From assembly GCA_023150875.1 (NCBI GenBank), contig JAKLKC010000021.1:36760-100759 (forward strand): a DNA stretch of 64,000 bases, written 5' to 3'. Below the pieces are notes generated by a model. It worked only from the letters and a program-made list of their open reading frames with translations, was not told where the DNA came from and did no database searches. A program made the translations under genes and the position numbers. Shown in pieces: positions 16,487 through 25,093 of this stretch. Source of the DNA: Myxococcota bacterium. Lineage in GTDB: Bacteria; Myxococcota_A; UBA796; UBA9615; JAKLKC01. The stretch's first letter is position 1. The number at the start of each line of letters is the position of its first letter.

Positions 16487-16773
16487 TACGTCGGCGACCC
16501 GCGTGGGTGAGGAGACGTCGAGGGACTTCGAGCGGGGCAGGTCGGAGTGACGTGGCGGGAACAGTACAGTCGGGCGTCGACACCGCCCCGTCGTGCATCC
16601 CGGGCTCGATCCGTGGGGCGATGATCAGGGCGAGACCGATCCGCGGACGGGGATCCCGAGACCGGCGGTCGTGCGCCGGCTCGGGAAGGCGACATGCGCC
16701 AGGGGGGCCCAGGGCGGGGGGCGAGGAGAACGCCTGGGCACCGCGGAGATCGGTGCCCGCGATCTGGCCGGCC

Positions 16774-18192
16774 CTACCGCGTCCGCTCGCCCGCCGCGAC
16801 CCCCGCCTGCCACAGGGCGTCGCGCTCGGTGGGGGTGAGGCCGGCCTCGGTGAGGAGGGCGTCGGTGTGCTCGCCGTGGCGGGGAGGGAAGGGGAGGGTG
16901 CGGTCCGGGGGGAGGCCGGGGACCTCGACGGCGGGCGGGGGGAGGCGGACGGGCAGGCCGTCCGGGCGGTGGGTGCGGAGCAGGGCCCGGGACACCTCGG
17001 GGAGATCGGCGACGGCGTCGGCGGGGGTGATGGGGCTGGCGGGCACCTGGGCCGCTTCCAGCTCGGCCACCAGGACCCGGATCGGGGCGAGGCGGGTGAT
17101 TGCGGCGATGTCGCGGTGCAGGCGGTCCCGGTCGGACTTGCGGCCCTCGTTGGTCTCGCGGACCGGCTCGGCCAGGGGGGCGAAGCGGGGGAGGGCGAGG
17201 AGGCGGCGCCACTGGGTGTCGTTGCCCACCGCCAGGTAGACGAAGCCGTCCGCCGCCGGGTAGACGTTCACCGGGACGAACTGGCGGTGGTCGGCGCCGT
17301 GGCGGGAGAGGGTGGCCGGGTCCTCGCCGAGGTCGGGCAAGGGCAGGGAGGTCTGGAGCCAGCTCGCCGCCGCCTGGGCCATGGACACCTCCACCACCCG
17401 GCCCCGGGAGCCCGGGGACTCCGCCTGGGCCAGCAGGGAGAGGCAGGTCTGGGCGAACACCTCGTCCCCCGCCTTGAGGTCGATGGTGGGGACGCCGGTG
17501 GGCAGGGGCGGGCCCCCCCGCTCCCCCGTCAGGTCCATGTAGCCCAGGCGGGCCTGGAGGACCGGGTCGTAGCCCGGGCGGTCCGGGGCGGCGGAGCCGT
17601 AGGCGGAGATCCCCACCCACGTCAGCTCGGGGCGGACGGCCTGGAGCTGCTCGGGGTGGATCCCCAGGCGGCGGTAGCGGGAGGGCAGGGTGTTGCAGCA
17701 GAAGACGTCGACGGGGAGCGCCCGCACCAGCCGGTGCAGGGCGTCCTGGCCCCGGGGATCCTGGAGGTCCAGGGCGATGGCCTCCTTGCCGACGTTGGGG
17801 GCGACGAAGTAGGCGCTCCGGTCCGGCCCGCCGACGGGGCCGCCGACGTAGCGGTTCGGATCCCCCGGCGTCCGCTCGCCGGGCCTCGGGACCCCCTCCA
17901 CCCGGATCACCCGCCAGCCCAGGTGGACGAAGCGCAGGGTGGCATAGGTCAGGGAGAGGGCCTGCTCCAGGGAGAGGACCGTCCGGGGTCTAAGAGGGTG
18001 TTCCACTAAAGAAGGCTCCGAGGGCATCCCCGGAGCCTTCGGTGGACGCCGTCGCGAGCGGGCCGAGGGCCGTCGCGAGCCGGTTCCGCCGACCGAGGCC
18101 GGGGGGAAGGCGTACCGAGCGTACGACGACCCCCGGCCGACAGAGGCGGGAGCGGCGCAGCAGGCCACTCGGCACGCGCAGTAGGCGGACAT
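16774..18192 (-). CDS. CaiB/BaiF (family III) CoA-transferase at the end of the catabolic operon
   Basis: The 472-residue open frame begins inside the MITE-like element; ATG 18192 and ATG 18027 are both possible starts (472 or 418 codons). Family sequence begins RTVLSLEQALSLTYATLRFV, includes the catalytic Asp in GYDPVLQARLGYMDLTG, and runs the normal 400 residues. Before the insertion the gene apparently began at a GTG overlapping the hydroxylase stop (GTGA, then AGA CCC CGG ACG), as at most other junctions here. The insertion of 217 bases put that GTG out of frame. In the proposed pathway it would act on aminophenylsuccinyl-CoA, like IaaL of Aromatoleum; this is inference. Confidence 0.85.
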   Translation of the reverse strand: MSAYCACRVACCAAPASVGRGSSYARYAFPPASVGGTGSRRPSARSRRRPPKAPGMPSEPSLVEHPLRPRTVLSLEQALSLTYATLRFVHLGWRVIRVEGVPRPGERTPGDPNRYVGGPVGGPDRSAYFVAPNVGKEAIALDLQDPRGQDALHRLVRALPVDVFCCNTLPSRYRRLGIHPEQLQAVRPELTWVGISAYGSAAPDRPGYDPVLQARLGYMDLTGERGGPPLPTGVPTIDLKAGDEVFAQTCLSLLAQAESPGSRGRVVEVSMAQAAASWLQTSLPLPDLGEDPATLSRHGADHRQFVPVNVYPAADGFVYLAVGNDTQWRRLLALPRFAPLAEPVRETNEGRKSDRDRLHRDIAAITRLAPIRVLVAELEAAQVPASPITPADAVADLPEVSRALLRTHRPDGLPVRLPPPAVEVPGLPPDRTLPFPPRHGEHTDALLTEAGLTPTERDALWQAGVAAGERTR

Positions 18193-18207
18193 TGGTGGGA
18201 CACCCTC
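17994..18207. mobile_element. MITE-like inverted-repeat element, copy 2
   Basis: 214 bp with terminal inverted repeats (GAGGGTGTTCCAC at the left end, GTGGGACACCCTC at the right). On the minus strand it is flanked by TGA (18208-18210, the hydroxylase stop codon) and TTA (17991-17993). That fits a 3-bp TNA target duplication with one later change, a pattern known for some IS5-family groups. There is no transposase; a strong internal palindrome surrounds 18011-18040. It splits the start codon of the CoA-transferase from its gene. Confidence 0.75.
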
Positions 18208-20508
18208 TCACTCCTCCCCCTCGCCCCGGGCCAGCTCCAGCGCCACCCGCTCCGGGCGCAGGGGCAGGGAGCGGAAGCGGCGGCCGGTCGCCTGGTACAC
18301 CGCGTTCACCACCGCCGGGGCGATGCAGATCGCCGGGGCCTCGCCGATCCCCTTGGCCCCGAACGGGCCGTCCGGGTCCGCGGTCTCCACCCAGCGGACG
18401 TCGACCTCGGGCATCTCGGGGGCGGTGAACAGCTTGTAGTCCCGGAAGGAGCCGTTCAGGACGCGCCCCTCCCGGATCACCAGGTCCTCGGTCATGGCGT
18501 AGCCCAGGCCCATGGCCACCCCGCCCTCCACCTGCCCCAGCGCCCCCAGCGGGTTGATCACCCTCCCGGCGTCGTGCACCGCGGTCACCCGGAGGGGGCG
18601 GATCACCCCGGTCTCGACGTCCACCTCCACCTCGACGACGTGGGTGGCGAAGGAGTACGTCGGGGACACGTTCCCCTTGAAGCCCGGGTCCTGCATCGCC
18701 GAGGGGGGCTCGTAGTAGGCGGTGGTGGTCACCACGTCGTAGCGGGTGGCGAAGTGGAGCTTGCGGACCACCCGACCCACGTCGGTGAGCACCTTTCCGT
18801 CCGAGGCGCGCACTACGTCCCCGTCGCGGATCTCCAGGTCGCCGGCCGGCACCCCGAGCTGCTCCGCCGCCGCGTCCAGCAGCTTGCGCCTCGCCTTGTT
18901 GGCCGCCATCCGCGCCGCGTTGCCGGCGATGAACGTCGTGCGGGAGGCGTGGACCCCGACGTCCCAGGGCTTCACCTGGGTGTCGCTGTTGACCACCGTG
19001 AACCGGTCCACCGGGATCCCAAGCTCCTCGGCGGCGATCTGGGCGAGCACCGTCTCCGAGCCCTGGCCGATCTCCGTGGCGCCGGTCACCAGGGTGACCG
19101 AGCCGAAGTCGTCCACCGTCAGCACCGTGCCGCAGCCGTCGGAGTGGTAGATCTTCGCTCCGCCCCCGGTGTGGACCATGGACGCCATGCCGATCCCCCG
19201 GCGCAGCGGCCCCTCGCCGGCCTGGGCGTAGGCCCGGCGCTTCTCCTCCCAACCCGAGGCGGCGGCGGCGGTGCGGAGGCACTCCGCCAGGCCGCAGCTC
19301 TGGAAGACCAGCCCCTGCCCGGTCACCTCCCCCGGGACCTGGGCGTTGCGCAGGCGCAGCTCCAGCGGGTCGATGCCGAGGGACTCGGCCAGCTCGTCGA
19401 GCTGCACCTCGATGGGGAAGGTCGCCTGGAGGTTCCCGTACCCCCGGAAGCTGCCGGCGTAGGGGTTGTGGGTGTAGACGACCTCGGCGTCGAAGGCGGC
19501 GTGGGGGACGCGATACAGCGACGAGAACGTCTGCATCATCACGAACGGGGTGGTCGCCCCCCACGAGGTGTGGGCGCCGTTGTCCAGCAGCAGCCGGGCC
19601 GTCCGGAAGGTCAGGGTCCCGTCCCGCCGCGCCCCGCTGCGGAGGTGGACGATCGCCGGCTGGCGGGTCGGCGAGTCCCGGAACTCCTCGCCGCGGTCGA
19701 AGAGGATCCGCACCGGCCGGCCCGTCGCCCGGGCGAGGAAGATCGCGATGGGCTCGTAGGGGTAGATGTCCAACTTGGAACCGAACCCGCCGCCGATGGC
19801 CGCCTGGATCACCCGGATGTGCTCGGGCGGCACCCCCACGATGCGAGACATGTCCCGGCGATACAGGAAGGGCACCTGGGTGACCGAGTGGAGCGTCAGC
19901 CGGCCGTCGGAGTCGAAGGCGGCGACGATCCCCGAGGTGCCCAGGCAGGCGTGGGTGACGTAGTGGAGGCGGTAGGTCCCCTCCACGACGGCGTCGCTCT
20001 CCGCCTCCCCCGCGGCGACGTCCCCATGGTCGTAGTGGTAGTTGAACGCGAGGTTGTCCTCCCGCTCGGGCCACACCCGGAGGGCCCCGGGCCGGGCGGC
20101 CTCCTCGGGGTCGAAGATCGCCGGCAGGGGCTCGTACTCCACCCGGATCCGGCGACACGCCTCCCGGGCGATCTCCTCGGTGTCCGCCGCCACCGCCGCC
20201 ACCTCGTCCCGGATGCAGCGCACGAAGTCCGCCTTGAGGGCGGTGTTGTCCCGGCCGTGGCCGAAGGGCACCAGGGGGACGTCCGCGCCGGTGAGAACCG
20301 CCCGCACCCCGGGCAGGGACAGGGCCCGGGAGGTGTCCACGCGGACGATGCGGGCGTGGGGGACCTCGGCCCGCAGGACCGCTCCGTGGAGCATGCGGGG
20401 CAGGCCGATCTCGTGGATGTAGCGGATCCGGCCGGTGACCCGCTCCGGGGCGTCCAGCTTGGGGATGGGGGCGCCGACCGCCCCGCGGGGACGGGTGGAC
20501 TCGCTCAC
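18208..20508 (-). CDS. Xanthine-oxidase-family molybdenum hydroxylase, large (Mo-binding) subunit
   Basis: 766 residues from GTG 20508, which overlaps the iron-sulfur subunit stop (GTGA). The family hydroxylates substrates with water-derived oxygen at a Mo-MCD centre. Landmarks are the small N-terminal domain (VTGRIRYIHEIGLPRMLHG), AAIGGGFGSKLDIYPYE, PYAGSFRGYGNLQATF, EIGQGSETVLAQIAAEELG and the C-terminal GAKGIGEAPAICIAPAVVNAV, whose GEAP segment holds the family active-site Glu. Closest general type is the 4-hydroxybenzoyl-CoA-reductase/CoxL group. Together with the next two genes it makes a complete three-subunit enzyme. In the proposed pathway it would oxidise the indole ring of an indoleacetate derivative. 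Confidence 0.92.
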   Translation of the reverse strand: MSESTRPRGAVGAPIPKLDAPERVTGRIRYIHEIGLPRMLHGAVLRAEVPHARIVRVDTSRALSLPGVRAVLTGADVPLVPFGHGRDNTALKADFVRCIRDEVAAVAADTEEIAREACRRIRVEYEPLPAIFDPEEAARPGALRVWPEREDNLAFNYHYDHGDVAAGEAESDAVVEGTYRLHYVTHACLGTSGIVAAFDSDGRLTLHSVTQVPFLYRRDMSRIVGVPPEHIRVIQAAIGGGFGSKLDIYPYEPIAIFLARATGRPVRILFDRGEEFRDSPTRQPAIVHLRSGARRDGTLTFRTARLLLDNGAHTSWGATTPFVMMQTFSSLYRVPHAAFDAEVVYTHNPYAGSFRGYGNLQATFPIEVQLDELAESLGIDPLELRLRNAQVPGEVTGQGLVFQSCGLAECLRTAAAASGWEEKRRAYAQAGEGPLRRGIGMASMVHTGGGAKIYHSDGCGTVLTVDDFGSVTLVTGATEIGQGSETVLAQIAAEELGIPVDRFTVVNSDTQVKPWDVGVHASRTTFIAGNAARMAANKARRKLLDAAAEQLGVPAGDLEIRDGDVVRASDGKVLTDVGRVVRKLHFATRYDVVTTTAYYEPPSAMQDPGFKGNVSPTYSFATHVVEVEVDVETGVIRPLRVTAVHDAGRVINPLGALGQVEGGVAMGLGYAMTEDLVIREGRVLNGSFRDYKLFTAPEMPEVDVRWVETADPDGPFGAKGIGEAPAICIAPAVVNAVYQATGRRFRSLPLRPERVALELARGEGEE

Positions 20509-20987
20509 GGGTTGGCCCTCCCGGCGGCGGCCGCGGCGCGGATGGCCTCGACGATCCGGCCGTATCCGGTGCAGCGGCACAGGTTCCCCTCGATCCCCCG
20601 GCGGGCCTCCTCCGGGGTGGGGTCCGGGTTGCGGGCGAGGAGCGCCGTCGCCTGGAGCACCATCCCCGGGGTGCAGAAGCCGCACTGCACCGCCCAGGCG
20701 TCGACGAAGGCCCGCTGCACCGGGGACAGCACTCCGTCCCGGGAGAGGCCCTCCACCGTCACCACCTCTCGCCCCGCGCAGGTCCACGCCAGGGTGAGAC
20801 AGGCGTTGACGGCGAGGCCGTCCAGCAGCACCGTGCAGGCGCCGCACTCCCCCTCACGGCAGCCGGCCTTGGCCCCGGTGAGCCCGAGGGGGCCCCGAAG
20901 CACGTCCAGGAGGGTGTCGCCGGGGCGGGCGGGCGCGGTCACCCGCTCGCCGTTCACGACGAGGTCCAGGTCAGCGGTCGATGACAT
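20505..20987 (-). CDS. Molybdenum hydroxylase, [2Fe-2S] subunit
   Basis: 160 residues with the two ferredoxin clusters of the family. The N-terminal plant-type cluster lies in CREGECGACTVLLDG with a later Cys in VNACLTL; the C-terminal cluster is in VQCGFCTPGMVLQA and GNLCRCTGYGRIVEA. It passes electrons from the Mo centre to FAD. It overlaps the FAD subunit upstream by 17 bases and the large subunit downstream by 4. Confidence 0.95.
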   Translation of the reverse strand: MSSTADLDLVVNGERVTAPARPGDTLLDVLRGPLGLTGAKAGCREGECGACTVLLDGLAVNACLTLAWTCAGREVVTVEGLSRDGVLSPVQRAFVDAWAVQCGFCTPGMVLQATALLARNPDPTPEEARRGIEGNLCRCTGYGRIVEAIRAAAAAGRANP

Positions 20988-21828
20988 CGCGGATCACCCG
21001 TTGGGCGAGCACCCCGAGCAGGTGCAGGCGGTAGGCGGCGCTGGCGCGCACGTCGTCGATGGGGCGGGCGTCCCGGAGGACCGCCCGGGCGGCGGCGGCG
21101 ACGGTGGCGGCGGTGGCCGGAGCCCCCTCCAGCACCGCCTCGGCGGCGGGGGAGCGCAGGGGCGTCGGGCCGACGGCGCCCAGGGCGATCCGGGCGTGCC
21201 GCAGGACGCCGTCCCTCAGCTCGGCCGAGGCGGCGACGGACACCACCGAGATGTCCATCGACGGCCGGGTCCCCCCCTTCTGGAACGAGGCCCGCCGCCC
21301 GCCCCGGAGGGGGACGCGCACCGCCGTCAGCAACTCCCCGGGCAGGCGCGCCGTCCGCCGCGGGCCGACGAAGAAGGCGTCCACCGGCACCCGCCGCTCG
21401 GCCTCGCCCCCCTCTCCGCCCGCCAGCACCACGACGGCGTCCAGGACCAGCAGGGGAGGGGCGAGGTCCGCGGCGGGGGAGGCGTGGCAGAGGTTCCCCC
21501 CCAGGGTGGCGGCGTTGCGGACCTGGGGTCCGGCGAAGCGGTCGGCGGCTTGGGCGAGCACGGGGGCGTGCTCCCGCACCAGCGGGTGCTCCCGCAGCGT
21601 GGCCACGGTGACCCCCGCCCCCATCACCAGGTCCCCGTCCTCCACCGCCACCGAGCGCAGCTCCGCCAGCCGGTGCAGCGACACCAGCGCCCCGGGCGGG
21701 CCGCCGTCCGGGGCGGCGGCGAGCTCCACCACGAGGTCGGTCCCCCCGGCGACGGGCCGGCCCCCGGCCGCCAGCAGGGCCAGGGCGTCGGCGAGGGAGG
21801 AGGGGGCGTGGAAGGCGGTCACGGGCAT
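20971..21828 (-). CDS. Molybdenum hydroxylase, FAD-binding subunit
   Basis: 285 residues from ATG 21828 (GAGGAG site, good spacing). The FAD-binding PCMH-type fold shows ARPVAGGTD-like RPVAGGTDLVVEL, RNAATLGGNLCHASPAADLAPPLLVLDA and a C-terminal CO-dehydrogenase-flavoprotein domain (ARIALGAVGPTPLRSPAAEAVLEG). It is the electron exit to an external acceptor. It follows the mutase gene after 38 bases, the widest gap in the operon, where a separate ribosome site is present. Confidence 0.93.
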   Translation of the reverse strand: MPVTAFHAPSSLADALALLAAGGRPVAGGTDLVVELAAAPDGGPPGALVSLHRLAELRSVAVEDGDLVMGAGVTVATLREHPLVREHAPVLAQAADRFAGPQVRNAATLGGNLCHASPAADLAPPLLVLDAVVVLAGGEGGEAERRVPVDAFFVGPRRTARLPGELLTAVRVPLRGGRRASFQKGGTRPSMDISVVSVAASAELRDGVLRHARIALGAVGPTPLRSPAAEAVLEGAPATAATVAAAARAVLRDARPIDDVRASAAYRLHLLGVLAQRVIRDVIDR

Positions 21829-21866
21829 CGGCACTCCTCGGGCGGGGCGGCGGGGCCCCCGGCGGA

Positions 21867-23915
21867 TCAGAAGCGGATCGGTTCCTTCCAGGTCCCGAGC
21901 ACGTCCGCCAGCGCCCGGGTCACCTCTCCTACCGTCGCCAAGGCGCGCACCGCCTCGACGATGGCCGGCATCGCGTTGCGGCCCTCGCCGGCGTCCCGGC
22001 GCACCCGGGCGAGGGCGGCCTCGACGGCGACCCCGTCCCGGCGGCGGCGCACCTCCTCCAGGCGGGCGATCTGCCTTCCCACCGCCCCGGGGTCGTATCC
22101 GTGGACTTCCACCTCGGGCTCCTCCTCCTCCACCCGGTGGCAGTTCACCCCGACCTTCCGCACCGCGCCGGACTCGAGGTCCTGCTGCCGCCGCCACGCC
22201 TGGCGGGAGAGCTGGGACTGGACCTCGCCCTCGGCGATCAGGCGCTCGATCCCGCCCCGGGCGTCCACATCGTCCATGCAGGCGACGATGAGGCGCTCCA
22301 TCTCGTGGGTCAGGGTCTCGACGTACCAGGAGCCCCCCAGGGGATCGACGGTGTCCGCGACCCCCATCTCCTCCAGGAGGACCTGCATCGTCCGCAGCGA
22401 CAGGCGGGCGGCGCGCTCCGAGGGGATGGTGTAGGCCTCGTCGAAGGAGCACAGGGCCATCGTCTGGGTGCCGGAGAGGGCGCTGATCAGGGCGTAGTAG
22501 GCGCCCCGGACGATGTTGTTCTCGGGCTGCTCCACCGTCAGGCCGCCGCCTCCCCCCCCGGCGATCATCCGCAGCCAGCCCGACGCCGGATCCTTCGCCC
22601 CGTAGCGCTCCCGGACGATGCGGGCCCACAGGCGCCGCCCCGCCCGGAACTTGGCCACCTGTTCGAACAGGGAGCCGAACACGTTGAAGTTGAACGAGAG
22701 GCGGGAGGCGAACTCGTCGATGGGGACGCCCCGCTCCAGCACCCGGTCGATGTAGGCCCGGGCGATGCAGAAGGCGTAGGCGATCTCCTGCACCGGCGTC
22801 GCGCCCGTCTCTCGGATGTGGTAGCCGCACACGCTGACCGGGGAGTACCGGGGCAGGTGGCGGGCGCAGTACTCGACGACGTCGCAGACCAGCCGCACCG
22901 AGGGCTCCACCGGGAAGATCCAGGTGCCGCGGCCGATGAACTCCTTGAGGATGTCGTTCTGGAGGGTGCCCCGCAGCCGCGACAGGTCCCGCCCCTGGCG
23001 CTCCGCCACCACCTGGAACATCGCCAGGAGCACCGGCGCCGAGCCGTTCACCGTCAGCGACACCGAGACCTCGTCGAGGTCGATGCCGTCGAAGGCGATG
23101 GCCAGGTCATCCACCGTGTCCACCGCCATGCCCACCCGGCCGACCTCGGCGGCGGCCCGGGGGTCGTCGGAGTCGAGGCCGCACTGGGTGGGCAGGTCCA
23201 GGGCGACGTTCAGGGCGGTGTTCCCGTGCTGGAGCAGGTAGCGGAAGCGCTCCCGGGTCTCCTCGGCGGTGCCGAAGCCCGAGTACTGCCGGATGGTGAA
23301 CGGCCGGCGCCGGTACATCTCCCGGTGGATCCCCCGGGTGAAGGGGTGCTCGCCGGGCTTGCCGATCCCGGTGCCGGTGTCGGCGGCCCGGACGTGCTCC
23401 TCGGTGTAGAAGGGCAGGACCTCGATCCCCGACTCCAGGACGAAGCGGCGGGGACGTTCCCGGGCCTCGCCGCCCGAGGCCGGGGTGGGTCCGGGCGCCG
23501 GGGCGGGGTCCTCGCCGGAGGGGGCCCTCTTGCGGGCGGCGGCCTCCACCCGCGGGGCCACCTGGGACAGCGGCGTGCCGGTGGGGAAGACGTCCGCCGC
23601 CCCCAGCTCCCGCAGCCGGGCGCGGTCCGCCTTGGGGAGAACGCCGCCCACCACCCAGGGCACGTCGTCGAGCCCCTCGTCCCGGAGCGCCGCCGCCAGG
23701 GCCTCCGCCAGGGGCAGGTGGGCCCCCGAGAGCACCGACAGGGCGATGCAGTCCACGTCCTCGTCCCGGGCCGTCGCCACGATCTCCGCCACCGACCGCC
23801 GCAGCCCGGTATAGATCACCTCGTGTCCGGCCTGCATCAGCGCCCGGCACACCACCCGGGCGCCGACGTCGTGGCCGTCCATCCCGGCCTTGGCCACCAG
23901 CACCCTGAGCCTCAT
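21867..23915 (-). CDS. B12-dependent acyl-CoA mutase with N-terminal cobalamin domain
   Basis: 682 residues from ATG 23915, overlapping the thiolase stop (ATGA). Residues 1-130 are a B12-binding domain (AGMDGHDVG with His15 as the cobalt ligand, then SVLSGAH and VVGGVLP). After a Pro/Ala linker, residues 175-680 are a methylmalonyl-CoA-mutase-type TIM barrel (PFTIRQYSGFGTAEETRERF, LDLPTQCGLDSDDP, GTLQNDILKEFIGRGTW). Tyr in RQY and Arg in IGRGTW sit where methylmalonyl-CoA mutase rather than isobutyryl-CoA mutase residues lie. Usual mutases carry the B12 domain C-terminally or separately, and IcmF has an intervening G-protein domain that is absent here. In the proposed pathway it would rearrange aminophenylsuccinyl-CoA to aminobenzylmalonyl-CoA. 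Confidence 0.9.
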   Translation of the reverse strand: MRLRVLVAKAGMDGHDVGARVVCRALMQAGHEVIYTGLRRSVAEIVATARDEDVDCIALSVLSGAHLPLAEALAAALRDEGLDDVPWVVGGVLPKADRARLRELGAADVFPTGTPLSQVAPRVEAAARKRAPSGEDPAPAPGPTPASGGEARERPRRFVLESGIEVLPFYTEEHVRAADTGTGIGKPGEHPFTRGIHREMYRRRPFTIRQYSGFGTAEETRERFRYLLQHGNTALNVALDLPTQCGLDSDDPRAAAEVGRVGMAVDTVDDLAIAFDGIDLDEVSVSLTVNGSAPVLLAMFQVVAERQGRDLSRLRGTLQNDILKEFIGRGTWIFPVEPSVRLVCDVVEYCARHLPRYSPVSVCGYHIRETGATPVQEIAYAFCIARAYIDRVLERGVPIDEFASRLSFNFNVFGSLFEQVAKFRAGRRLWARIVRERYGAKDPASGWLRMIAGGGGGGLTVEQPENNIVRGAYYALISALSGTQTMALCSFDEAYTIPSERAARLSLRTMQVLLEEMGVADTVDPLGGSWYVETLTHEMERLIVACMDDVDARGGIERLIAEGEVQSQLSRQAWRRQQDLESGAVRKVGVNCHRVEEEEPEVEVHGYDPGAVGRQIARLEEVRRRRDGVAVEAALARVRRDAGEGRNAMPAIVEAVRALATVGEVTRALADVLGTWKEPIRF

Positions 23916-25093
23916 CCCCGGGCCTCCAGGACCAGGACCGAGGCGATGGCCCCCGGTCCCCCGATGTTGTGGGCCAGCCCCCGCCTCGCCCCCTCGACCT
24001 GGCGGCGACCCGCCCGGCCCCGGAGCTGGGTGGTGACCTCGTGGACCATCCGCACCGCCGTCGCCCCGACGGGATGGCCGCAGGAGAGCAGCCCACCCGA
24101 GCCGTTGACGACCACGTCCCCGCCCCGATCGGTCGCGCCGCTCCACAGCAGCGAGGCCGCCTCCCCCTCGGCGCACAGGCCCAGGTCCTCGTAGGTGATC
24201 AGCTCGACGATGCTGAAGCAGTCGTGGACCTCGGCGAGGTCCAGGTCCTGCCGCGGATCGACGATCCCCGCCTGGGAGTAGGCCCGGGCGGCGGCGTCCC
24301 GCGTCGCCTGGAAGCCCAGGAAGGCGTGGCCCGGGTCGAAGAAGGGAAGGTCCCATCCGCTGGAGACCGACAGCCCGATCCCCGCCACGTCCACGGGGGC
24401 GGAGTACCGGCCGGCGTCCTCGGCCCGCACCAGCACCACCGCCGCCGCCCCGTCGGTGGTGGGGCAGGCGTCCAGCAGCCCGATGGGATCGGCGACCAGG
24501 GGGGCAGCCATCACCTCCTCCAGCGAAAGGGGCTTGCGGAAGTGGGCCAGGGGGTTGTCCACCGCCAGCCGGTGGTTCTTGACCGACACCTGGGCCAGGT
24601 CCCGGCGGGTCATCCCCCGCTCGTGGAAGTGGCGGCGGGCGTAGACCGCGAAGGTGCCCGCGGCGGTGAAGCCCTTCTGGCGGACGGGGTGGCCGTCGTG
24701 GAGCATCATCCCGACGATGGACTCCTGGGGCGGGCGGTCCCGGAGCTTCTCCACCCCCACCGCCAGGGCGACGTCGCAGGCCCCGGCGAGCAGGGCGTGG
24801 GCCGCCCCCCGGACCGCCTCGGCCCCGGTGGCGCAGTAGTTCGACACCCGGGTGATGGGGATCCCGAAGATCCCCGTCGCCTCGGCGAGGTCCATGCCGC
24901 TCCGGCCCTTCCAGACCCCGGCGTCGGGGAAGGCGGTGCCCAGCCAGGCGGCGTCCACCCGGCGGCGGTCCAGCCCGGCGTCGGCCAGCGCCTCCCCCAC
25001 CGCCTCGGCCACGAGGTCCGAGTACCCGGCATCGAACCGCTCCCCGAAGCGGGTGCAGCCGACGCCGACGACGCTCACCCGGTCAGCGGGCAT
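23912..25093 (-). CDS. Thiolase-family protein (SCP-x/BbsB-like)
   Basis: 393 residues. Thiolase fold with nucleophile Cys87 in RVSNYCATGAEAV, the EVHDCFSI motif and C-terminal SGGLLSCGHPVGATAVRMVHE, followed by AHNIGGPGAIASVLVLE. It resembles the subgroup that works with a separate DUF35 zinc-ribbon/OB protein, such as benzoylsuccinyl-CoA thiolase BbsAB. A DUF35 domain is indeed encoded by the overlapping upstream gene. Its role would be thiolytic release of acetyl-CoA or another unit late in the pathway. Start ATG 25093 overlaps the upstream gene by 11 bases. Confidence 0.9.
   Translation of the reverse strand: MPADRVSVVGVGCTRFGERFDAGYSDLVAEAVGEALADAGLDRRRVDAAWLGTAFPDAGVWKGRSGMDLAEATGIFGIPITRVSNYCATGAEAVRGAAHALLAGACDVALAVGVEKLRDRPPQESIVGMMLHDGHPVRQKGFTAAGTFAVYARRHFHERGMTRRDLAQVSVKNHRLAVDNPLAHFRKPLSLEEVMAAPLVADPIGLLDACPTTDGAAAVVLVRAEDAGRYSAPVDVAGIGLSVSSGWDLPFFDPGHAFLGFQATRDAAARAYSQAGIVDPRQDLDLAEVHDCFSIVELITYEDLGLCAEGEAASLLWSGATDRGGDVVVNGSGGLLSCGHPVGATAVRMVHEVTTQLRGRAGRRQVEGARRGLAHNIGGPGAIASVLVLEARG

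Larger units (their letters stand above)
16771..18437 (-). repeat. 1,667-bp direct duplication, copy 2
   Basis: The counterpart of 12625-14291, same orientation. This copy is continuous with the full-length hydroxylase gene and operon, so it is the ancestral location and copy 1 is the derived one, or an insert has split a tandem duplication. Confidence 0.95.

Noticed and set aside
18574..22434. Forward open frame of 1,286 codons opposite the molybdenum hydroxylase and mutase genes
   Set aside because: Its translation is low-complexity (GVGVGG, HPEGADHPGLDV type), has no ribosome site or family motif, and mirrors well-supported genes on the minus strand; a GC-rich codon artefact.
21867..23915. 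Isobutyryl-CoA mutase (IcmF) assignment
   Set aside because: The G-protein domain is missing and the Tyr and Arg at the substrate-determining positions follow the methylmalonyl-CoA mutase pattern.
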